This document shows positions 8,195 through 18,005 of a stretch of 64,000 nucleotides of DNA, piece by piece (position 1 is the first letter of the stretch; the number at the start of each line of letters is the position of its first letter). The stretch is from positions 2,235,781-2,299,780 of the forward strand of contig NZ_SHKN01000001.1 of assembly GCF_004217115.1 (NCBI RefSeq), written 5' to 3'. Made by a program: the position numbers and the translations under genes. A model generated the notes under the pieces. That model saw only the letters and a list, made by a program, of their open reading frames with translations. It was not told the DNA's origin and ran no database searches. Source of the DNA: Ancylomarina subtilis. GTDB lineage: Bacteria > Bacteroidota > Bacteroidia > Bacteroidales > Marinifilaceae.

Positions 8195-8234
8195 TAAAAA
8201 AACACCCATTCCAAATTGGAATGGGTGTTTTATA
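8195..8234. terminator. Bidirectional intrinsic terminator
   Basis: A 14-bp perfect stem (8201-8214 with 8216-8229) is flanked by an A-tract and a T-tract. It ends the cytochrome locus on the plus strand and the SPOR-like gene on the minus strand. Confidence 0.9.
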
Positions 8235-8241
8235 TATCAAT

Positions 8242-8862
8242 CTAATTTGACACCTCGACAATCAAATAGTCTTTAAGCTTTATTTCATTAACTAATTCTT
8301 TGGCCTGATTCGCACGTGCAAAAGGCCCCAATCTGTATTTGTACAAATTATTCTCCTGAAGTTGATGAAGGTAAACCATATTCTCGGGCAAATCGGGAAT
8401 CAATTTTTTCTTGAATATACCGAACTGGATATAATACCGATAATTTGAAGAAACAGCTAACACTCTTTCTTTGCCCTTCATAGAATCAACATGAATATGA
8501 GTTTCCGGCAAATGTAATTTTTTGACTTCTTCATTAAAATCTACAGCATCCTTTTCAGAAAAGAAACGGGCTAAAGGATATTGATTTAAATTACCAAAAA
8601 CCAACTGGAACGATTTGTGTTTGCTGTTGACAAGAATTCGTTCTTTCACAAGCTCCTGGTTTCCACGACTTACCTGAATCATATCTTTTGAATCAAACTC
8701 CGAACTATTACAAAATGCCGCAACAAGAATGAGAATAGCAAGCACAGTTACACTAACAAACAAACGAATTAACATCTTCTTTTTTCTGATTTCATACTGA
8801 AGTCTGTCTAATTCATTCATTAAAGCATTTATTCGAACACCTGATTTTTCAGAATCGGTCAT
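8242..8862 (-). CDS. Membrane-anchored protein with SPOR-like C-terminal domain
   Basis: The 206-residue protein has a charged cytoplasmic N-terminus (about 1-30, helical), a single transmembrane helix (about 33-52) and a periplasmic part. Its C-terminal 70 residues (YYIQFGIFKKK ... YKYRLGPFARANQAKELVNEIK) look like a SPOR fold, which binds denuded peptidoglycan glycans at division sites. The match is by pattern only: the first SPOR strand is present, and the LGPFARANQAKEL stretch resembles the VGPF-x-A-x2-A signature. It is transcribed alone. An envelope role is likely, and a role in division is inference. Confidence 0.65.
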   Translation of the reverse strand: MTDSEKSGVRINALMNELDRLQYEIRKKKMLIRLFVSVTVLAILILVAAFCNSSEFDSKDMIQVSRGNQELVKERILVNSKHKSFQLVFGNLNQYPLARFFSEKDAVDFNEEVKKLHLPETHIHVDSMKGKERVLAVSSNYRYYIQFGIFKKKLIPDLPENMVYLHQLQENNLYKYRLGPFARANQAKELVNEIKLKDYLIVEVSN

Positions 8863-8994
8863 AGAAGTTATTATTACAGAATATTATACCTAAGTCTTAA
8901 GTTGAACGCGTTCTTACAAATTGACTAACAGTCAAAAATTAACGCCTAACACACTATCACAGACCATAAAAGTACGAAAATATTCTATTCATTA

Positions 8995-9030
8995 TAAAAA
9001 AAGAGCCCTCCGAATAATCGAAAAGCTCTA
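8995..9030 (-). terminator. Intrinsic terminator of ppa
   Basis: A 12-bp stem with some wobble pairs (9001-9013 with 9018-9029) is followed on the minus strand by a run of seven T, just after the pyrophosphatase gene. Confidence 0.75.
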
Positions 9031-9058
9031 ATTTATTTCTTCACTATTTAAAAATGAA

Positions 9059-9730
9059 TCAGACGTGTTTTAAAATATCTTCCAAATTTTTAAATCGTGC
9101 TTTATAATCATTTAATGAGTGTAAGATCACTTCTTTAGCCTCATCAAGTCCATACACATGGGTGATTTCCGCTTCACTTTCCAAACCTGGCATATCCTTA
9201 TAGGTTAAAAAATAATGCTTTAATCGCGTGATAATAACCTCTGGGCAATCTGAAATATCATTATAGTTCCCATAAGTAGCATCATTCTTTAAAACAGCAA
9301 TAATCTTATCATCTGCTTCATTACCATCAATCATACGAAACCCACCAATCGGACGTACCTCTGCAATAATATCGCCATGTGCAATTGATTTTTCTGTCAA
9401 GACACAAATATCAAGTGGATCACCATCACCTTGAACATCCTTTTTCCCGGATTTCTCGCTACAAAATTGACCGACCAACTTTCCACAATAGGATTGAGGT
9501 AAAAAACCGTAAAGTGCTGGAATGACATTCGAATATTTTTGAGGGCGGTCAATCTTTAAATAACCACTCACCTTATCAACTTCATATTTAACGGTGTCAG
9601 TTGGCACCATTTCGATAAATGCCATAACCGAATTCGGTGCATCATCACCAACATCAATCCCGTGCCAAGGATGCGACTTATAACGTAAGCCCATCAATCG
9701 GCCAATAGGATCATTTAATTTATTTCCCAT
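9059..9730 (-). CDS. ppa: Inorganic pyrophosphatase
   Basis: The 223-residue protein is a family I soluble pyrophosphatase, which hydrolyses pyrophosphate to drive biosynthetic reactions in the cytosol. Visible signature elements are the substrate-binding KVSGYLKIDRPQ segment, YGFLPQSYCG, the metal-binding motif DGDPLDICV (about residues 121-129) and GFRMIDGNEADDKIIAV. The length is at the upper end of bacterial family I enzymes because of an N-terminal extension. It is monocistronic: a terminator follows and 270 bases of gene-free DNA precede it. In that upstream DNA, TACTTTTG on the minus strand (9789-9796) is a possible -7 box. Confidence 0.97.
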   Translation of the reverse strand: MGNKLNDPIGRLMGLRYKSHPWHGIDVGDDAPNSVMAFIEMVPTDTVKYEVDKVSGYLKIDRPQKYSNVIPALYGFLPQSYCGKLVGQFCSEKSGKKDVQGDGDPLDICVLTEKSIAHGDIIAEVRPIGGFRMIDGNEADDKIIAVLKNDATYGNYNDISDCPEVIITRLKHYFLTYKDMPGLESEAEITHVYGLDEAKEVILHSLNDYKARFKNLEDILKHV

Positions 9731-9999
9731 TCGTCTATATTTTTCAATTTCAATACCAAACAGTTACCTGTTTGCAAAATTTGTATAACAAAAGTAAGAA
9801 AACAATGGAAAAAACATGAATTCTCGCTTTTTAATATCATTTCAAGCCATTATAACTGAAAAGGAATCGCTTTCAGGAAAAGAAAAAAAGGGGTATAGTA
9901 ATTTCGTTATTGATGTGCTCTGACTAAAATACAAGGCCCTTAACAGAAACCAGGCCCATCTGATCAATACATAGTATTAATTCATAATTATCAATTATT

Positions 10000-11538
10000 T
10001 CACCCTCCCCAACCGTCACGATCGAGGCTGCGATACTGAATGGCTTCGGATAAATGATCAGTTTCAATATTTTCGGAATCAGCCAAATCGGCTATTGTTC
10101 GGGAGACTTTCAGAATCCGGTCGTAGGCTCGAGCAGAAAGGCCAACTTTTTCCATAGCAACCTTTAACAAGTTCATACCTTCTTCATTGGGACGACAATA
10201 TTTTCGTAAAAGTCGCGAACTCATCATCGCATTGCAATGCACCCCCTCTTCATCTGCAAAACGCTCCGATTGAATCTGCCGAGCCGCCTCTACCCTTTCT
10301 CTAATGATAGCTGATTTTTCAGCAAGACGTTCCTCCGAAATTTTATCGAAAGAAACGGGTGTTACTTCTATATGGATATCAATTCGATCGAGAAGAGGGC
10401 CTGAAATTCGACTCAAATATTTTTGAACCATCCCCGGAGGACACAAACAGTCTTTATCCGGATGATTATAAAAGCCACACGGACATGGATTCATCGAAGA
10501 GATTAGCATGGTACTTGCCGGATAATCAACCGTAAATTTAGCTCGTGAAATTGTTATCGTCCGATCTTCCAAAGGTTGTCGCATCACTTCGAGAACAGTC
10601 CGCTTAAATTCAGGTAATTCATCCAGAAAAAGCACCCCATTATGTGACAAACTAATTTCGCCGGGCTGAGGTATTGTGCCACCACCGACAAGAGCGACGT
10701 CAGAGATTGTGTGATGCGGACTCCGGAAAGGCCGCTTGGTCATCAAACCGCTTTCTTTTTCCAATGTTCCGGCTACCGAATGAATCTTAGTTGTTTCAAG
10801 AGCCTCTTGCAAACTCAGAGGTGGTAATATACCCGGAATACGTTTGGCCAACATGGTTTTACCAGACCCCGGAGGCCCTATCATGATAATATTGTGTCCA
10901 CCAGCAGCAGCTATCTCTAGTGCTCGTTTAACGTTCTCCTGCCCTTTAACATCTGCAAAATCGTGTTCAAAATGATTCAGATGGGAATAAAACTCGGCGC
11001 GGGTATCAACTTCAGTAATAAGCAACTCAGCATCCCCATTAAAGAAATCAACCAGCTCCTTTATGTTTTCGATACCATAAACTTTTAAATTATTAACAAC
11101 TGCCGCTTCTCTTGCATTTTCCCTGGGTAGGATTAAACCTTCAAAACCTTCTTCTCTGGCTTTAATCGCCATGGGCAAAACCCCTTTTATGGGGACCAAA
11201 CTACCATCAAGCGAAAGCTCCCCCATAATGACATACTTCTGTAAATCGGGACACTTTATTTGTTCGGTAGCCGTCAGAATCCCAACAGCCAAAGGCAAAT
11301 CATAAGCCGACCCTTCCTTTCGAATATCGGCAGGAGCCATATTAATAATGATTTTTTTACCCGGAATTTTGTATCCCACTTCCCGTAGAGCAGAATCAAT
11401 CCGTTGCTGACTTTCTTTCACGGCATTGTCAGGTAAACCCACCAAACTAAATCGAACACCGTTAAAAACATTCACTTCTATTGTAATGGTCGTCGCATGT
11501 ATGCCATACACAGCACTCCCGTAGGTTTTGATGAGCAT
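10000..11538 (-). CDS. comM: YifB/ComM family Mg-chelatase-like AAA+ ATPase
   Basis: The 512-residue protein has an N-terminal ChlI/Lon-protease-like fold (about 1-170, beginning [13 protein letters not shown]), then an AAA+ module with Walker A GPPGSGKT (near residue 221) and Walker [10 protein letters not shown], and a C-terminal Mg-chelatase helical domain. A cysteine cluster ([17 protein letters not shown]) sits between the ATPase and C-terminal parts, as in the family. ComM is a hexameric helicase that promotes branch migration during natural transformation in Vibrio and Haemophilus; the gene is widespread in bacteria not known to be competent. It is not in an obvious operon here. Confidence 0.95.
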   Translation of the reverse strand: MLIKTYGSAVYGIHATTITIEVNVFNGVRFSLVGLPDNAVKESQQRIDSALREVGYKIPGKKIIINMAPADIRKEGSAYDLPLAVGILTATEQIKCPDLQKYVIMGELSLDGSLVPIKGVLPMAIKAREEGFEGLILPRENAREAAVVNNLKVYGIENIKELVDFFNGDAELLITEVDTRAEFYSHLNHFEHDFADVKGQENVKRALEIAAAGGHNIIMIGPPGSGKTMLAKRIPGILPPLSLQEALETTKIHSVAGTLEKESGLMTKRPFRSPHHTISDVALVGGGTIPQPGEISLSHNGVLFLDELPEFKRTVLEVMRQPLEDRTITISRAKFTVDYPASTMLISSMNPCPCGFYNHPDKDCLCPPGMVQKYLSRISGPLLDRIDIHIEVTPVSFDKISEERLAEKSAIIRERVEAARQIQSERFADEEGVHCNAMMSSRLLRKYCRPNEEGMNLLKVAMEKVGLSARAYDRILKVSRTIADLADSENIETDHLSEAIQYRSLDRDGWGG

Positions 11539-11787
11539 AGAGTCTAATTTTTAATTCATTAAGTCATACATTGAGACTTCAAATTAACAATTTATGTTGA
11601 ATTAAATGCTAAATAATTTGAGTAATTCATTTTTAAAAAATTCATCATGTCACTCTTATTGATAATTAAATGAAGTTTTCAACAGACATGTTAATAAGTT
11701 GGAAGTCGAAATATTTCAATCTGTAAAACGTTGTTTCGATGGAAAGTTTAACTTTAAACTAATTTTCAAGAATAAATCAGAACAACT

Positions 11788-12582
11788 ATGCGCCAATATC
11801 TCGAATTGCTAAAAAAAGTAAGTCAAGAGGGGAACCAAAAGGGAGACCGAACCGGAACCGGAACGATCAGTATTTTCGGGCATCAAATGCGATTCGACCT
11901 TTCAGAAGGCTTTCCTGTGCTTACAACCAAAAAGCTTCATCTAAAATCAATCATTCACGAGCTTTTGTGGTTCCTGAATGGGGACACTAATGTCAAATAC
12001 CTACAAGACAATGGCGTGAAAATTTGGAATGAATGGGCGGATGAAAAAGGTGATTTGGGACACGTTTACGGCTACCAATGGCGTTCATGGCCTAAAGCAA
12101 ATGGCGAACATATCGATCAGATTTCTCAATTGGTAAATGATATTAAAAATAATCCAAACTCTCGCCGATTAATCGTGAGTGCCTGGAATGTTGCCGATAT
12201 TGAAAATATGGCTTTGCCTCCATGTCATGCCTTATTTCAATTTTATGTGGCTGATGGAAAGCTTTCCTGTCAGTTGTATCAGCGAAGTGCCGATATCTTT
12301 TTGGGCGTTCCATTTAATATTGCGTCCTATGCTTTGCTGACTATGATGATGGCCCAGGTTTGTGATTTAGAACCGGGTGAGTTTATCCACACATTAGGCG
12401 ATGCACATATTTACAACAATCATTTAGAGCAAGTTGATTTGCAATTGACTCGTAAGCCTAAAAAGCTACCACAGATGAAAATTAATCCTGAGGTTAAAAA
12501 TATTTTTAATTTCAAATATGACGATTTCAGTCTTGAAAACTATGAGGCCGATCCGCACATCAAGGGAGCGATTTCCGTTTAA
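11788..12582 (+). CDS. thyA: Thymidylate synthase
   Basis: The 264-residue protein matches E. coli ThyA in length. It methylates dUMP to dTMP with methylenetetrahydrofolate, producing dihydrofolate. The nucleotide-binding loop (GDRTGTGT, near residue 20), the catalytic cysteine in [12 protein letters not shown] (about residue 146), [17 protein letters not shown] and the C-terminal IKGAISV are all present. It is followed after 47 bases by folA, which regenerates tetrahydrofolate from its product, so the two form a dTMP-cycle operon. Confidence 0.98.
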   Translation: MRQYLELLKKVSQEGNQKGDRTGTGTISIFGHQMRFDLSEGFPVLTTKKLHLKSIIHELLWFLNGDTNVKYLQDNGVKIWNEWADEKGDLGHVYGYQWRSWPKANGEHIDQISQLVNDIKNNPNSRRLIVSAWNVADIENMALPPCHALFQFYVADGKLSCQLYQRSADIFLGVPFNIASYALLTMMMAQVCDLEPGEFIHTLGDAHIYNNHLEQVDLQLTRKPKKLPQMKINPEVKNIFNFKYDDFSLENYEADPHIKGAISV

Positions 12583-12629
12583 TCTCGGATAAAGAACAAC
12601 GAACTTGTATTCACTAATATATTCCTATT

Positions 12630-13115
12630 ATGTCTCTATCTATTATCGTAGCAGCTTCTCAAAACAATGTTATTGGGAAAGACAATCAACTGATATGGCG
12701 TTTATCTGCCGATCTAAAACGATTCAAAGCTTTGACAACAGGACACCATATTATTATGGGGCGAAAAACCTTCGATTCAATAGGGAAACCACTTCCTAAT
12801 CGTACTTCAATCATTATTACCCGTCAAGCGGATTATGAGGTAGAGGGGTGCATTGTGGTAAACTCGTTGGAAGATGCTCTTGCTAAAGTTCCGGCAAATC
12901 AGGAGGCCTTTATCATTGGTGGAGGAACCATTTATAAAGAAGCAATTGATAAAGCTGATAAGCTGTATCTAACACGAGTACACGGCAAATTTGAAGGGGA
13001 TACATTCTTCCCTAAGATTGATACCAAGATCTGGAATAGTGTCAAGCGCGAAGATCATATGCCTGATGCTAAAAATGAATACGCCTATTCATTTATTGAT
13101 TACGAGAGAAAATAA
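12630..13115 (+). CDS. folA: Dihydrofolate reductase
   Basis: The 161-residue protein is a standard type I DHFR: it starts with SIIVAASQNNVIGKDNQL, has the DLKRFK helix and the HHIIMGRKTFDSIGKPLPNR NADPH-binding stretch, and FIIGGGTIYKEA. The usual proline of the LPW motif is replaced (LIWRLS), which could change how the Met20-type loop behaves or how antifolates bind. It reduces the dihydrofolate made by ThyA, its operon partner just upstream. A bidirectional terminator follows. Confidence 0.97.
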   Translation: MSLSIIVAASQNNVIGKDNQLIWRLSADLKRFKALTTGHHIIMGRKTFDSIGKPLPNRTSIIITRQADYEVEGCIVVNSLEDALAKVPANQEAFIIGGGTIYKEAIDKADKLYLTRVHGKFEGDTFFPKIDTKIWNSVKREDHMPDAKNEYAYSFIDYERK

Positions 13116-13131
13116 TAATAAAGAATATTTC

Positions 13132-13168
13132 AAAAAAAAAGTCTGGTGAATCACCAGACTTTTATCTT
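13132..13168. terminator. Bidirectional intrinsic terminator between folA and clpX
   Basis: A 9-bp stem (13141-13149 with 13151-13159) lies between an A9 tract and a T-rich tract, in the gap between two convergent genes. Confidence 0.9.
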
Positions 13169-13185
13169 TTATATAGAATACCAAC

Positions 13186-14400
13186 TTAAGCTATTCTTAA
13201 GTGTTTCATATTTGTTTTTTCTAGCTTAGCCGCTGCATATTTAGCATCAATCGTCACTGATTTCTCCTCTGAAGTTGGCAATTCGAACATGGCATCAATC
13301 ATGATAGCCTCACAAATTGAACGCAGACCACGAGCCCCAAGCTTGTATTCGATAGCTTTATCAACGATATATTCTAAAGCGCTTTCATCAAAAGTCAATT
13401 CAATATCATCGATTTTAAACAACTTACTGTATTGCTTAATGATAGAGTTTTTAGGCTCAGTTAAAATATTTCGAAGTGCTTCGCGATCTAGAGGCTCCAA
13501 ATAAGTCAGAACAGGTAAACGACCAATAATCTCAGGTATCAGTCCGAAAGATTTTAAATCCTGAGGCGCAATATATTGTAAGAAATTTTCCTGATCAATC
13601 TTCTCTGACTCTTTACTCGCATTAAAACCAACAACAGCTGTATTTAAACGCTGAGCAATCTTACGCTGAATCCCATCAAAAGCACCCCCACAAATGAAAA
13701 GAACATTCTTCGTATTAACAGGTATCATTTTCTGATCGGGATGCTTACGACCGCCTTGTGGTGGAACATTGATAATCGATCCTTCAAGCAATTTCAACAA
13801 ACCTTGCTGCACACCTTCACCCGAAACATCACGGGTAATTGAAGGATTATCACTTTTACGTGCAATCTTATCAATCTCATCGATAAATACAATCCCTTTT
13901 TCAGCTGCTTCAACATCGTAATCAGATGCTTGCAATAGTCGGGTCAGAATCGATTCAATATCCTCTCCTACATATCCAGCCTCAGTTAATACAGTTGCAT
14001 CAACAATCGTGAAAGGTACATGAAGCATTTTAGCAATGGTTCTTGCCAAAAGGGTCTTTCCGGTACCGGTTTCACCCACTAAGATGATATTCGATTTTTC
14101 AATCTCAATTTCCTCGTCGTCTTCTTCCTGAAGCAATCTTTTGTAGTGATTGTATACAGCAACAGATAAGTATTTCTTAGCATCATCCTGACCAATAACA
14201 TACTGATCAAGAAAGGCTTTTATCTCAGTAGGCTTCAATAACTGAACCTCTTTCAGGTTAAGGTCAGAATTAATTTTTGATTCTTCCTTAATGATCTCAT
14301 GAGCTTGGTCGATACAACTATCGCAAATGTGACCACTGATTCCCGCAATTAAAAGATTGGTATCTTTTTTATCTCGCCCACAAAATGAACATTTATCCAT
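13186..14400 (-). CDS. clpX: ATP-dependent Clp protease ATP-binding subunit ClpX
   Basis: The 404-residue unfoldase has an N-terminal C4 zinc-binding domain (CSFC ... CDSC, residues 4-31), an AAA+ module with Walker A GETGTGKT, the pore loop GYVGED, Walker [11 protein letters not shown] and the RKH loop (GGRKHPDQ), and a C-terminal small domain. ClpX recognises tagged substrates, unfolds them and feeds them to ClpP. It is downstream of tig and clpP on the same strand, the conserved proteostasis order. The 180-base gap after clpP allows for a separate promoter. Confidence 0.98.
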   Translation of the reverse strand: MDKCSFCGRDKKDTNLLIAGISGHICDSCIDQAHEIIKEESKINSDLNLKEVQLLKPTEIKAFLDQYVIGQDDAKKYLSVAVYNHYKRLLQEEDDEEIEIEKSNIILVGETGTGKTLLARTIAKMLHVPFTIVDATVLTEAGYVGEDIESILTRLLQASDYDVEAAEKGIVFIDEIDKIARKSDNPSITRDVSGEGVQQGLLKLLEGSIINVPPQGGRKHPDQKMIPVNTKNVLFICGGAFDGIQRKIAQRLNTAVVGFNASKESEKIDQENFLQYIAPQDLKSFGLIPEIIGRLPVLTYLEPLDREALRNILTEPKNSIIKQYSKLFKIDDIELTFDESALEYIVDKAIEYKLGARGLRSICEAIMIDAMFELPTSEEKSVTIDAKYAAAKLEKTNMKHLRIA

Positions 14401-14579
14401 AAGTAAAATATAGTCTTTTAGCTTGCCGATGTCAGTTCATAACATCATTAAACCATGTTTTTTACAATTAAATAGGTCTCTGTATCTTCAAAATACAATA
14501 TCCTCATATATTAGAAATGCAAAGTTAAGCATTTTAAGCTTAACTCTGCATTTCTCAAACCTTTATGATTTTTCAAGCC

Positions 14580-15305
14580 TTATTTCTTTGGCTCTCTCAA
14601 CAATACTTCGTCAATCATACCATATTCCTTAGCTTCCTGAGCGGTCATCCAATAATCACGATCTGAATTTTTCTCAACCTTATCGAAAGGCATACCTGAA
14701 TGATCGGAGATAATGGTATAAAGCTCTTTCTTCAACTTCAGAATTTCGCGAGCTGTAATTTCAATATCAGAAGCCTGACCTTGTGCCCCACCCATAGGCT
14801 GATGAATCATCACACGAGAGTGTTTTAAGGCTGAACGCTTCCCTTTTTCTCCGGCAGTTAACAATACAGCTCCCATCGAAGCAGCCATACCCGTACAAAT
14901 AGTCGCAATATCGCAATTGATATACTGCATGGTATCGTAAATACCTAATCCGGCATGTACAGAACCTCCCGGGGTATTGAAATAGATTTGAATATCCTTA
15001 GATGGATCTGTTGACTCAAGGAATAAAAGCTGAGCCATGATAATATTAGCCACATAATCATCGATAGGCACACCTAAAAAGATGATTCTATCCATCATCA
15101 AACGCGAAAACACATCCATAGATGCAATATTCAACTGACGCTCCTCAATAATTGTAGGAGAAATATATGAATCACTAATAGAGGTGTATCGATCTAAATT
15201 AAGACTACTAATGCCTCTGTGCTTAGTTGCAAATTTTTTAAATTCGTCTTGTGGTATCATAGGATGAATATATTTATTTGAGCCTGGTCTGGAAACATTT
15301 TCCAA
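14580..15305 (-). CDS. clpP: ATP-dependent Clp protease proteolytic subunit ClpP
   Basis: The 241-residue serine protease contains the catalytic serine in GMAASMGAVLLTAG, the histidine in MIHQPMGG and the aspartate in NSDRDYWM. It assembles into a tetradecameric chamber that works with ClpX, encoded downstream. The protein is about 40 residues longer than E. coli ClpP at its N-terminus (before SPTIIEERQLNI), which could be a propeptide, or the true start could be an internal methionine near MIPQDEF. Confidence 0.97.
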   Translation of the reverse strand: MENVSRPGSNKYIHPMIPQDEFKKFATKHRGISSLNLDRYTSISDSYISPTIIEERQLNIASMDVFSRLMMDRIIFLGVPIDDYVANIIMAQLLFLESTDPSKDIQIYFNTPGGSVHAGLGIYDTMQYINCDIATICTGMAASMGAVLLTAGEKGKRSALKHSRVMIHQPMGGAQGQASDIEITAREILKLKKELYTIISDHSGMPFDKVEKNSDRDYWMTAQEAKEYGMIDEVLLREPKK

Positions 15306-15399
15306 AACAAAAGACTATAATGGGATATACAAATTCAACATTTAAGTTTAGCTAAAATAACGAAAAAAAATGCTTTTTGTACATCAGCGGTGCAAAATA

Positions 15400-15440
15400 C
15401 TGAATAAAAAACAACCACGCCCTATTGAGCGTGGTCGAAA
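15400..15440 (-). terminator. Intrinsic terminator after tig
   Basis: A 7-bp GC-rich stem (15414-15420 with 15429-15435) is followed on the minus strand by a T-rich run, right behind the trigger factor gene. Confidence 0.75.
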
Positions 15441-15460
15441 TATATTTATTCTATAAATGC

Positions 15461-16810
15461 TTATTCAAACATTTTATTGAATTCTTCTGTAGAAACTTCT
15501 TTGTCTTCTACCTTAATTGTTTCTTTAAGGTACTCAACAACTTTGTCATCTAGTTTACGATCCCAGATTTTTCTAGCCTCGTCTTTGTTTTCCAACATTT
15601 GCTTCGCATAGTTAGTTAAGTACTCTTCAGGTACTTCCATCATACCATACTGCTGAAATTGCATTAAAGCTTGTTTCTTAGCAAACTCAACAACTTCTTC
15701 TTCGTTAACTTTAAGATCGTTGTCTTTTACTAATTTGTCTTTAATCAACTGCCATCTGATATCATCAGAATAGTTTTCAAAATCGCTATCAACTTGCTCA
15801 GCAGTCATTTCTTTGTTCGTTGCGATAATCCAACGCTTCAAGAATTCAACAGGAAGGTCAATTTTTGCTTTCTTAACTAATTTCTCTTTAGCATCGATAA
15901 GGAATTTGTAATCGCTATCGTTTACCAATTGAGCTTCGATATCCGCTTTAATTTGGTTTCTGAATTCTTCTTCAGTAGCCACTTTTCCTTCACCAAATAC
16001 TTTGTCGAATAACTCCTGATTGATTTCAGCAGGTACAAACTTCGAAATATTTGTAATTGTATATTGGAAATCTGACTCAAGAGTTTCAGCCATTTCTGGA
16101 GCAATACCCAACATAGAAGCTAAATCAGTTCTGTTAGGGAATGCCTTAGCAGGGTTGAAAGTAATGATCTCATTTTTGTTAGCACCTACGAATTTTGCTT
16201 TCGACTCTTCGTCTTTCATATATTCCAATGAAATAGCTACATCTTCGCTTACGATACCACCTTCAACAAGATTTCCTTCTGCATCAAGTTGAGCGAAGTT
16301 ACCCTTAAGGATTTCTTTATCTTCAACAACCTCAGCTTCTTCGTTAGAACCAAAACGACGAGCGTGCATATCTACACCATTCTGAATCATCTTCTCATCA
16401 ACTGCAATTTTAAAGAAGTTGATCTTATCTCTCTTGCTTAGGTTTAGAGTATACTCAGGAGCCATAGCGATATCGAATACAAATTCGAACTCAGTATCTT
16501 TCTCCCAGTCGATATCTTTTTGCTCAGTCTCATTTGGAAGAGGCTCACCTAGGATATCTAATTTGTTCTCCTCGATATACTTGTATAGCTCACGACCCAA
16601 AATTTTATTTACTTCATCAGCTAAAACAGGAGTACCATACATTTTTTTAATCAAGCCCATTGGCACTTTACCAGGACGGAAACCATCAATACTTGCTTTT
16701 CTACGATGGTCCTTAAGCACAGAGTCAACTTGACTCGCATAATCTTCCTTTACTAACTGTAATTTAATTACAGCATTCAAATCATCAGTGTTGGTTCTTG
16801 TGATATTCAT
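15461..16810 (-). CDS. tig: Trigger factor
   Basis: The 449-residue ribosome-associated chaperone shows the N-terminal ribosome-binding signature GFRPGKVPMGLIKKMYG (about residues 42-58). The central region where other phyla have an FKBP-type prolyl isomerase domain is weakly conserved, and a long helical C-terminal arm rich in Glu/Lys/Asp follows. It folds nascent chains at the exit tunnel. A terminator separates it from clpP-clpX downstream, although the three genes are syntenic as in many bacteria. Confidence 0.96.
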   Translation of the reverse strand: MNITRTNTDDLNAVIKLQLVKEDYASQVDSVLKDHRRKASIDGFRPGKVPMGLIKKMYGTPVLADEVNKILGRELYKYIEENKLDILGEPLPNETEQKDIDWEKDTEFEFVFDIAMAPEYTLNLSKRDKINFFKIAVDEKMIQNGVDMHARRFGSNEEAEVVEDKEILKGNFAQLDAEGNLVEGGIVSEDVAISLEYMKDEESKAKFVGANKNEIITFNPAKAFPNRTDLASMLGIAPEMAETLESDFQYTITNISKFVPAEINQELFDKVFGEGKVATEEEFRNQIKADIEAQLVNDSDYKFLIDAKEKLVKKAKIDLPVEFLKRWIIATNKEMTAEQVDSDFENYSDDIRWQLIKDKLVKDNDLKVNEEEVVEFAKKQALMQFQQYGMMEVPEEYLTNYAKQMLENKDEARKIWDRKLDDKVVEYLKETIKVEDKEVSTEEFNKMFE

Positions 16811-16845
16811 TTTTTAGCTATTAGAATGATAAACCCTTTGTAATT

Positions 16846-16896
16846 GCAAAAAACCGCCTCAAGCATGATGTATTCACATCTTCAGCAGGGCGGTTT
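16846..16896 (-). terminator. Intrinsic terminator of tRNA-Leu
   Basis: An 8-bp GC-rich outer stem (16851-16858 with 16889-16896) encloses a second hairpin (16867-16871 with 16876-16880); the minus strand then reads GGCGGTTTTTTGC. It lies just after the tRNA gene and before tig. Confidence 0.8.
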
Positions 16897-16914
16897 AAGG
16901 TTATTTCTCTGTAG

Positions 16915-16996
16915 TGCGGATGAAGGGACTCGAACCCCCACGCCTTACGGCACTAGATCCTAAGTCTAGCGCGGCTACCAATTACGCCACATCCGC
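16915..16996 (-). tRNA. tRNA-Leu (UAG)
   Basis: On the minus strand the 82-nt sequence folds as a class II tRNA: a 7-bp acceptor stem GCGGATG/CATCCGC with discriminator A, a D arm, the anticodon loop CTTAGGA (anticodon TAG, codon CUA and relatives), a long variable arm and the T loop GTTCGAGTC. CCA is not encoded. Confidence 0.97.
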
Positions 16997-17011
16997 GGGT
17001 TAATTGCGGTG

Positions 17012-17043
17012 CAAATATAAATCTCTTTTTTTATTTGTGCAAT
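17012..17043 (-). promoter_or_regulatory. Promoter of tRNA-Leu
   Basis: On the minus strand ATTG (-33) is followed after 20 bases by TATATTTG (-7), about 16 bases before the mature tRNA. This matches the Bacteroidota consensus. Confidence 0.7.
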
Positions 17044-17147
17044 AGTATTTTTGAAAAAAACGATATTTTTTCGCCCCTCTTTTTTTAAGTTGCTAAATAT
17101 CAAACAGACATCTTCAAAAATATGTTTAAATTAAAGTCTGACGATGT

Positions 17148-17879
17148 CTATTTAGGACGCCTCAACTCAAAATTCTTTCCTAAATAAACGCGTCGAACAT
17201 CTTCATCTTCTGCCAACTCTTCGGCTGTTCCTGATTTAAGAATATTTCCCTCGAATAAAAGATAAGCTCGTTCTGTTATCGACAGGGTTTCCTGCACGTT
17301 GTGATCGGTAATCAAAATACCAATATTTTTATCCTTAAGAGTTCGAACAATATCTTGAATATCCTCAACAGCAATTGGGTCTACTCCAGCAAAAGGTTCG
17401 TCCAATAAAATAAATTTAGGTTTTATCGATAAGGCTCTCGCAATTTCAGTTCTTCGTCGCTCTCCACCGGAAAGCTGAATACCTAAACTTTTACGAATTT
17501 TCTGAAGGCTGAATTCGTTCAACATTTCTTCCAAACGCTGTTCCTGATATTCTTTGGTAAAATCAGACATCTGTAAAACAGCCTTAATGTTGTCTTCAAC
17601 ACTCAACTTACGAAACACCGAAGCTTCCTGTGCCAAATAACCTACGCCCATCTGGGCTCTTTTGTAAACAGGTTCATTGGTAATTTCTCTCTCATCAAGA
17701 TAGATTCGTCCACCATTGGGTTGAATCAAACCAACAATCATATAAAAAGATGTGGTTTTACCAGCACCGTTAGGTCCCAATAATCCAACAATCTCTCCTT
17801 GTTTCACTTCAACCGAAACGCCTTTAACAACTGTACGGCTTTTGTATTTTTTTACTAAATTTTCAGCTCTTAAAATCAT
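17148..17879 (-). CDS. lptB: LPS export ABC transporter ATP-binding protein
   Basis: The 243-residue ABC ATPase has Walker [12 protein letters not shown], a Q-loop (YLAQEASVF), the signature [15 protein letters not shown], Walker [20 protein letters not shown] and the H-loop [10 protein letters not shown]. The FAGVDP and DHNV sequences are characteristic of LptB, which powers extraction of lipopolysaccharide from the inner membrane with LptF/G and LptC; these partners are not in the window. The gene stands alone. A minus-strand TATATTTG lies at 17912-17919, about 33 bases before the start codon. Confidence 0.95.
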   Translation of the reverse strand: MILRAENLVKKYKSRTVVKGVSVEVKQGEIVGLLGPNGAGKTTSFYMIVGLIQPNGGRIYLDEREITNEPVYKRAQMGVGYLAQEASVFRKLSVEDNIKAVLQMSDFTKEYQEQRLEEMLNEFSLQKIRKSLGIQLSGGERRRTEIARALSIKPKFILLDEPFAGVDPIAVEDIQDIVRTLKDKNIGILITDHNVQETLSITERAYLLFEGNILKSGTAEELAEDEDVRRVYLGKNFELRRPK

Positions 17880-18005
17880 AAGAATACTTTAGGTTTTGTC
17901 CCCGAATTTTGCAAATATATGAAACAACCGGGAATAGTTTTGGGCTGAGGTGTTAATATATCTTACAAGTATCTATTTTAAATCAAATATAAAGTTAAAT
18001 CCGAT

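Noticed and set aside
16419-16733. 104-codon plus-strand frame inside tig
   Set aside because: It is antisense to trigger factor and low-complexity serine-rich; it mirrors the codon use of the true gene.
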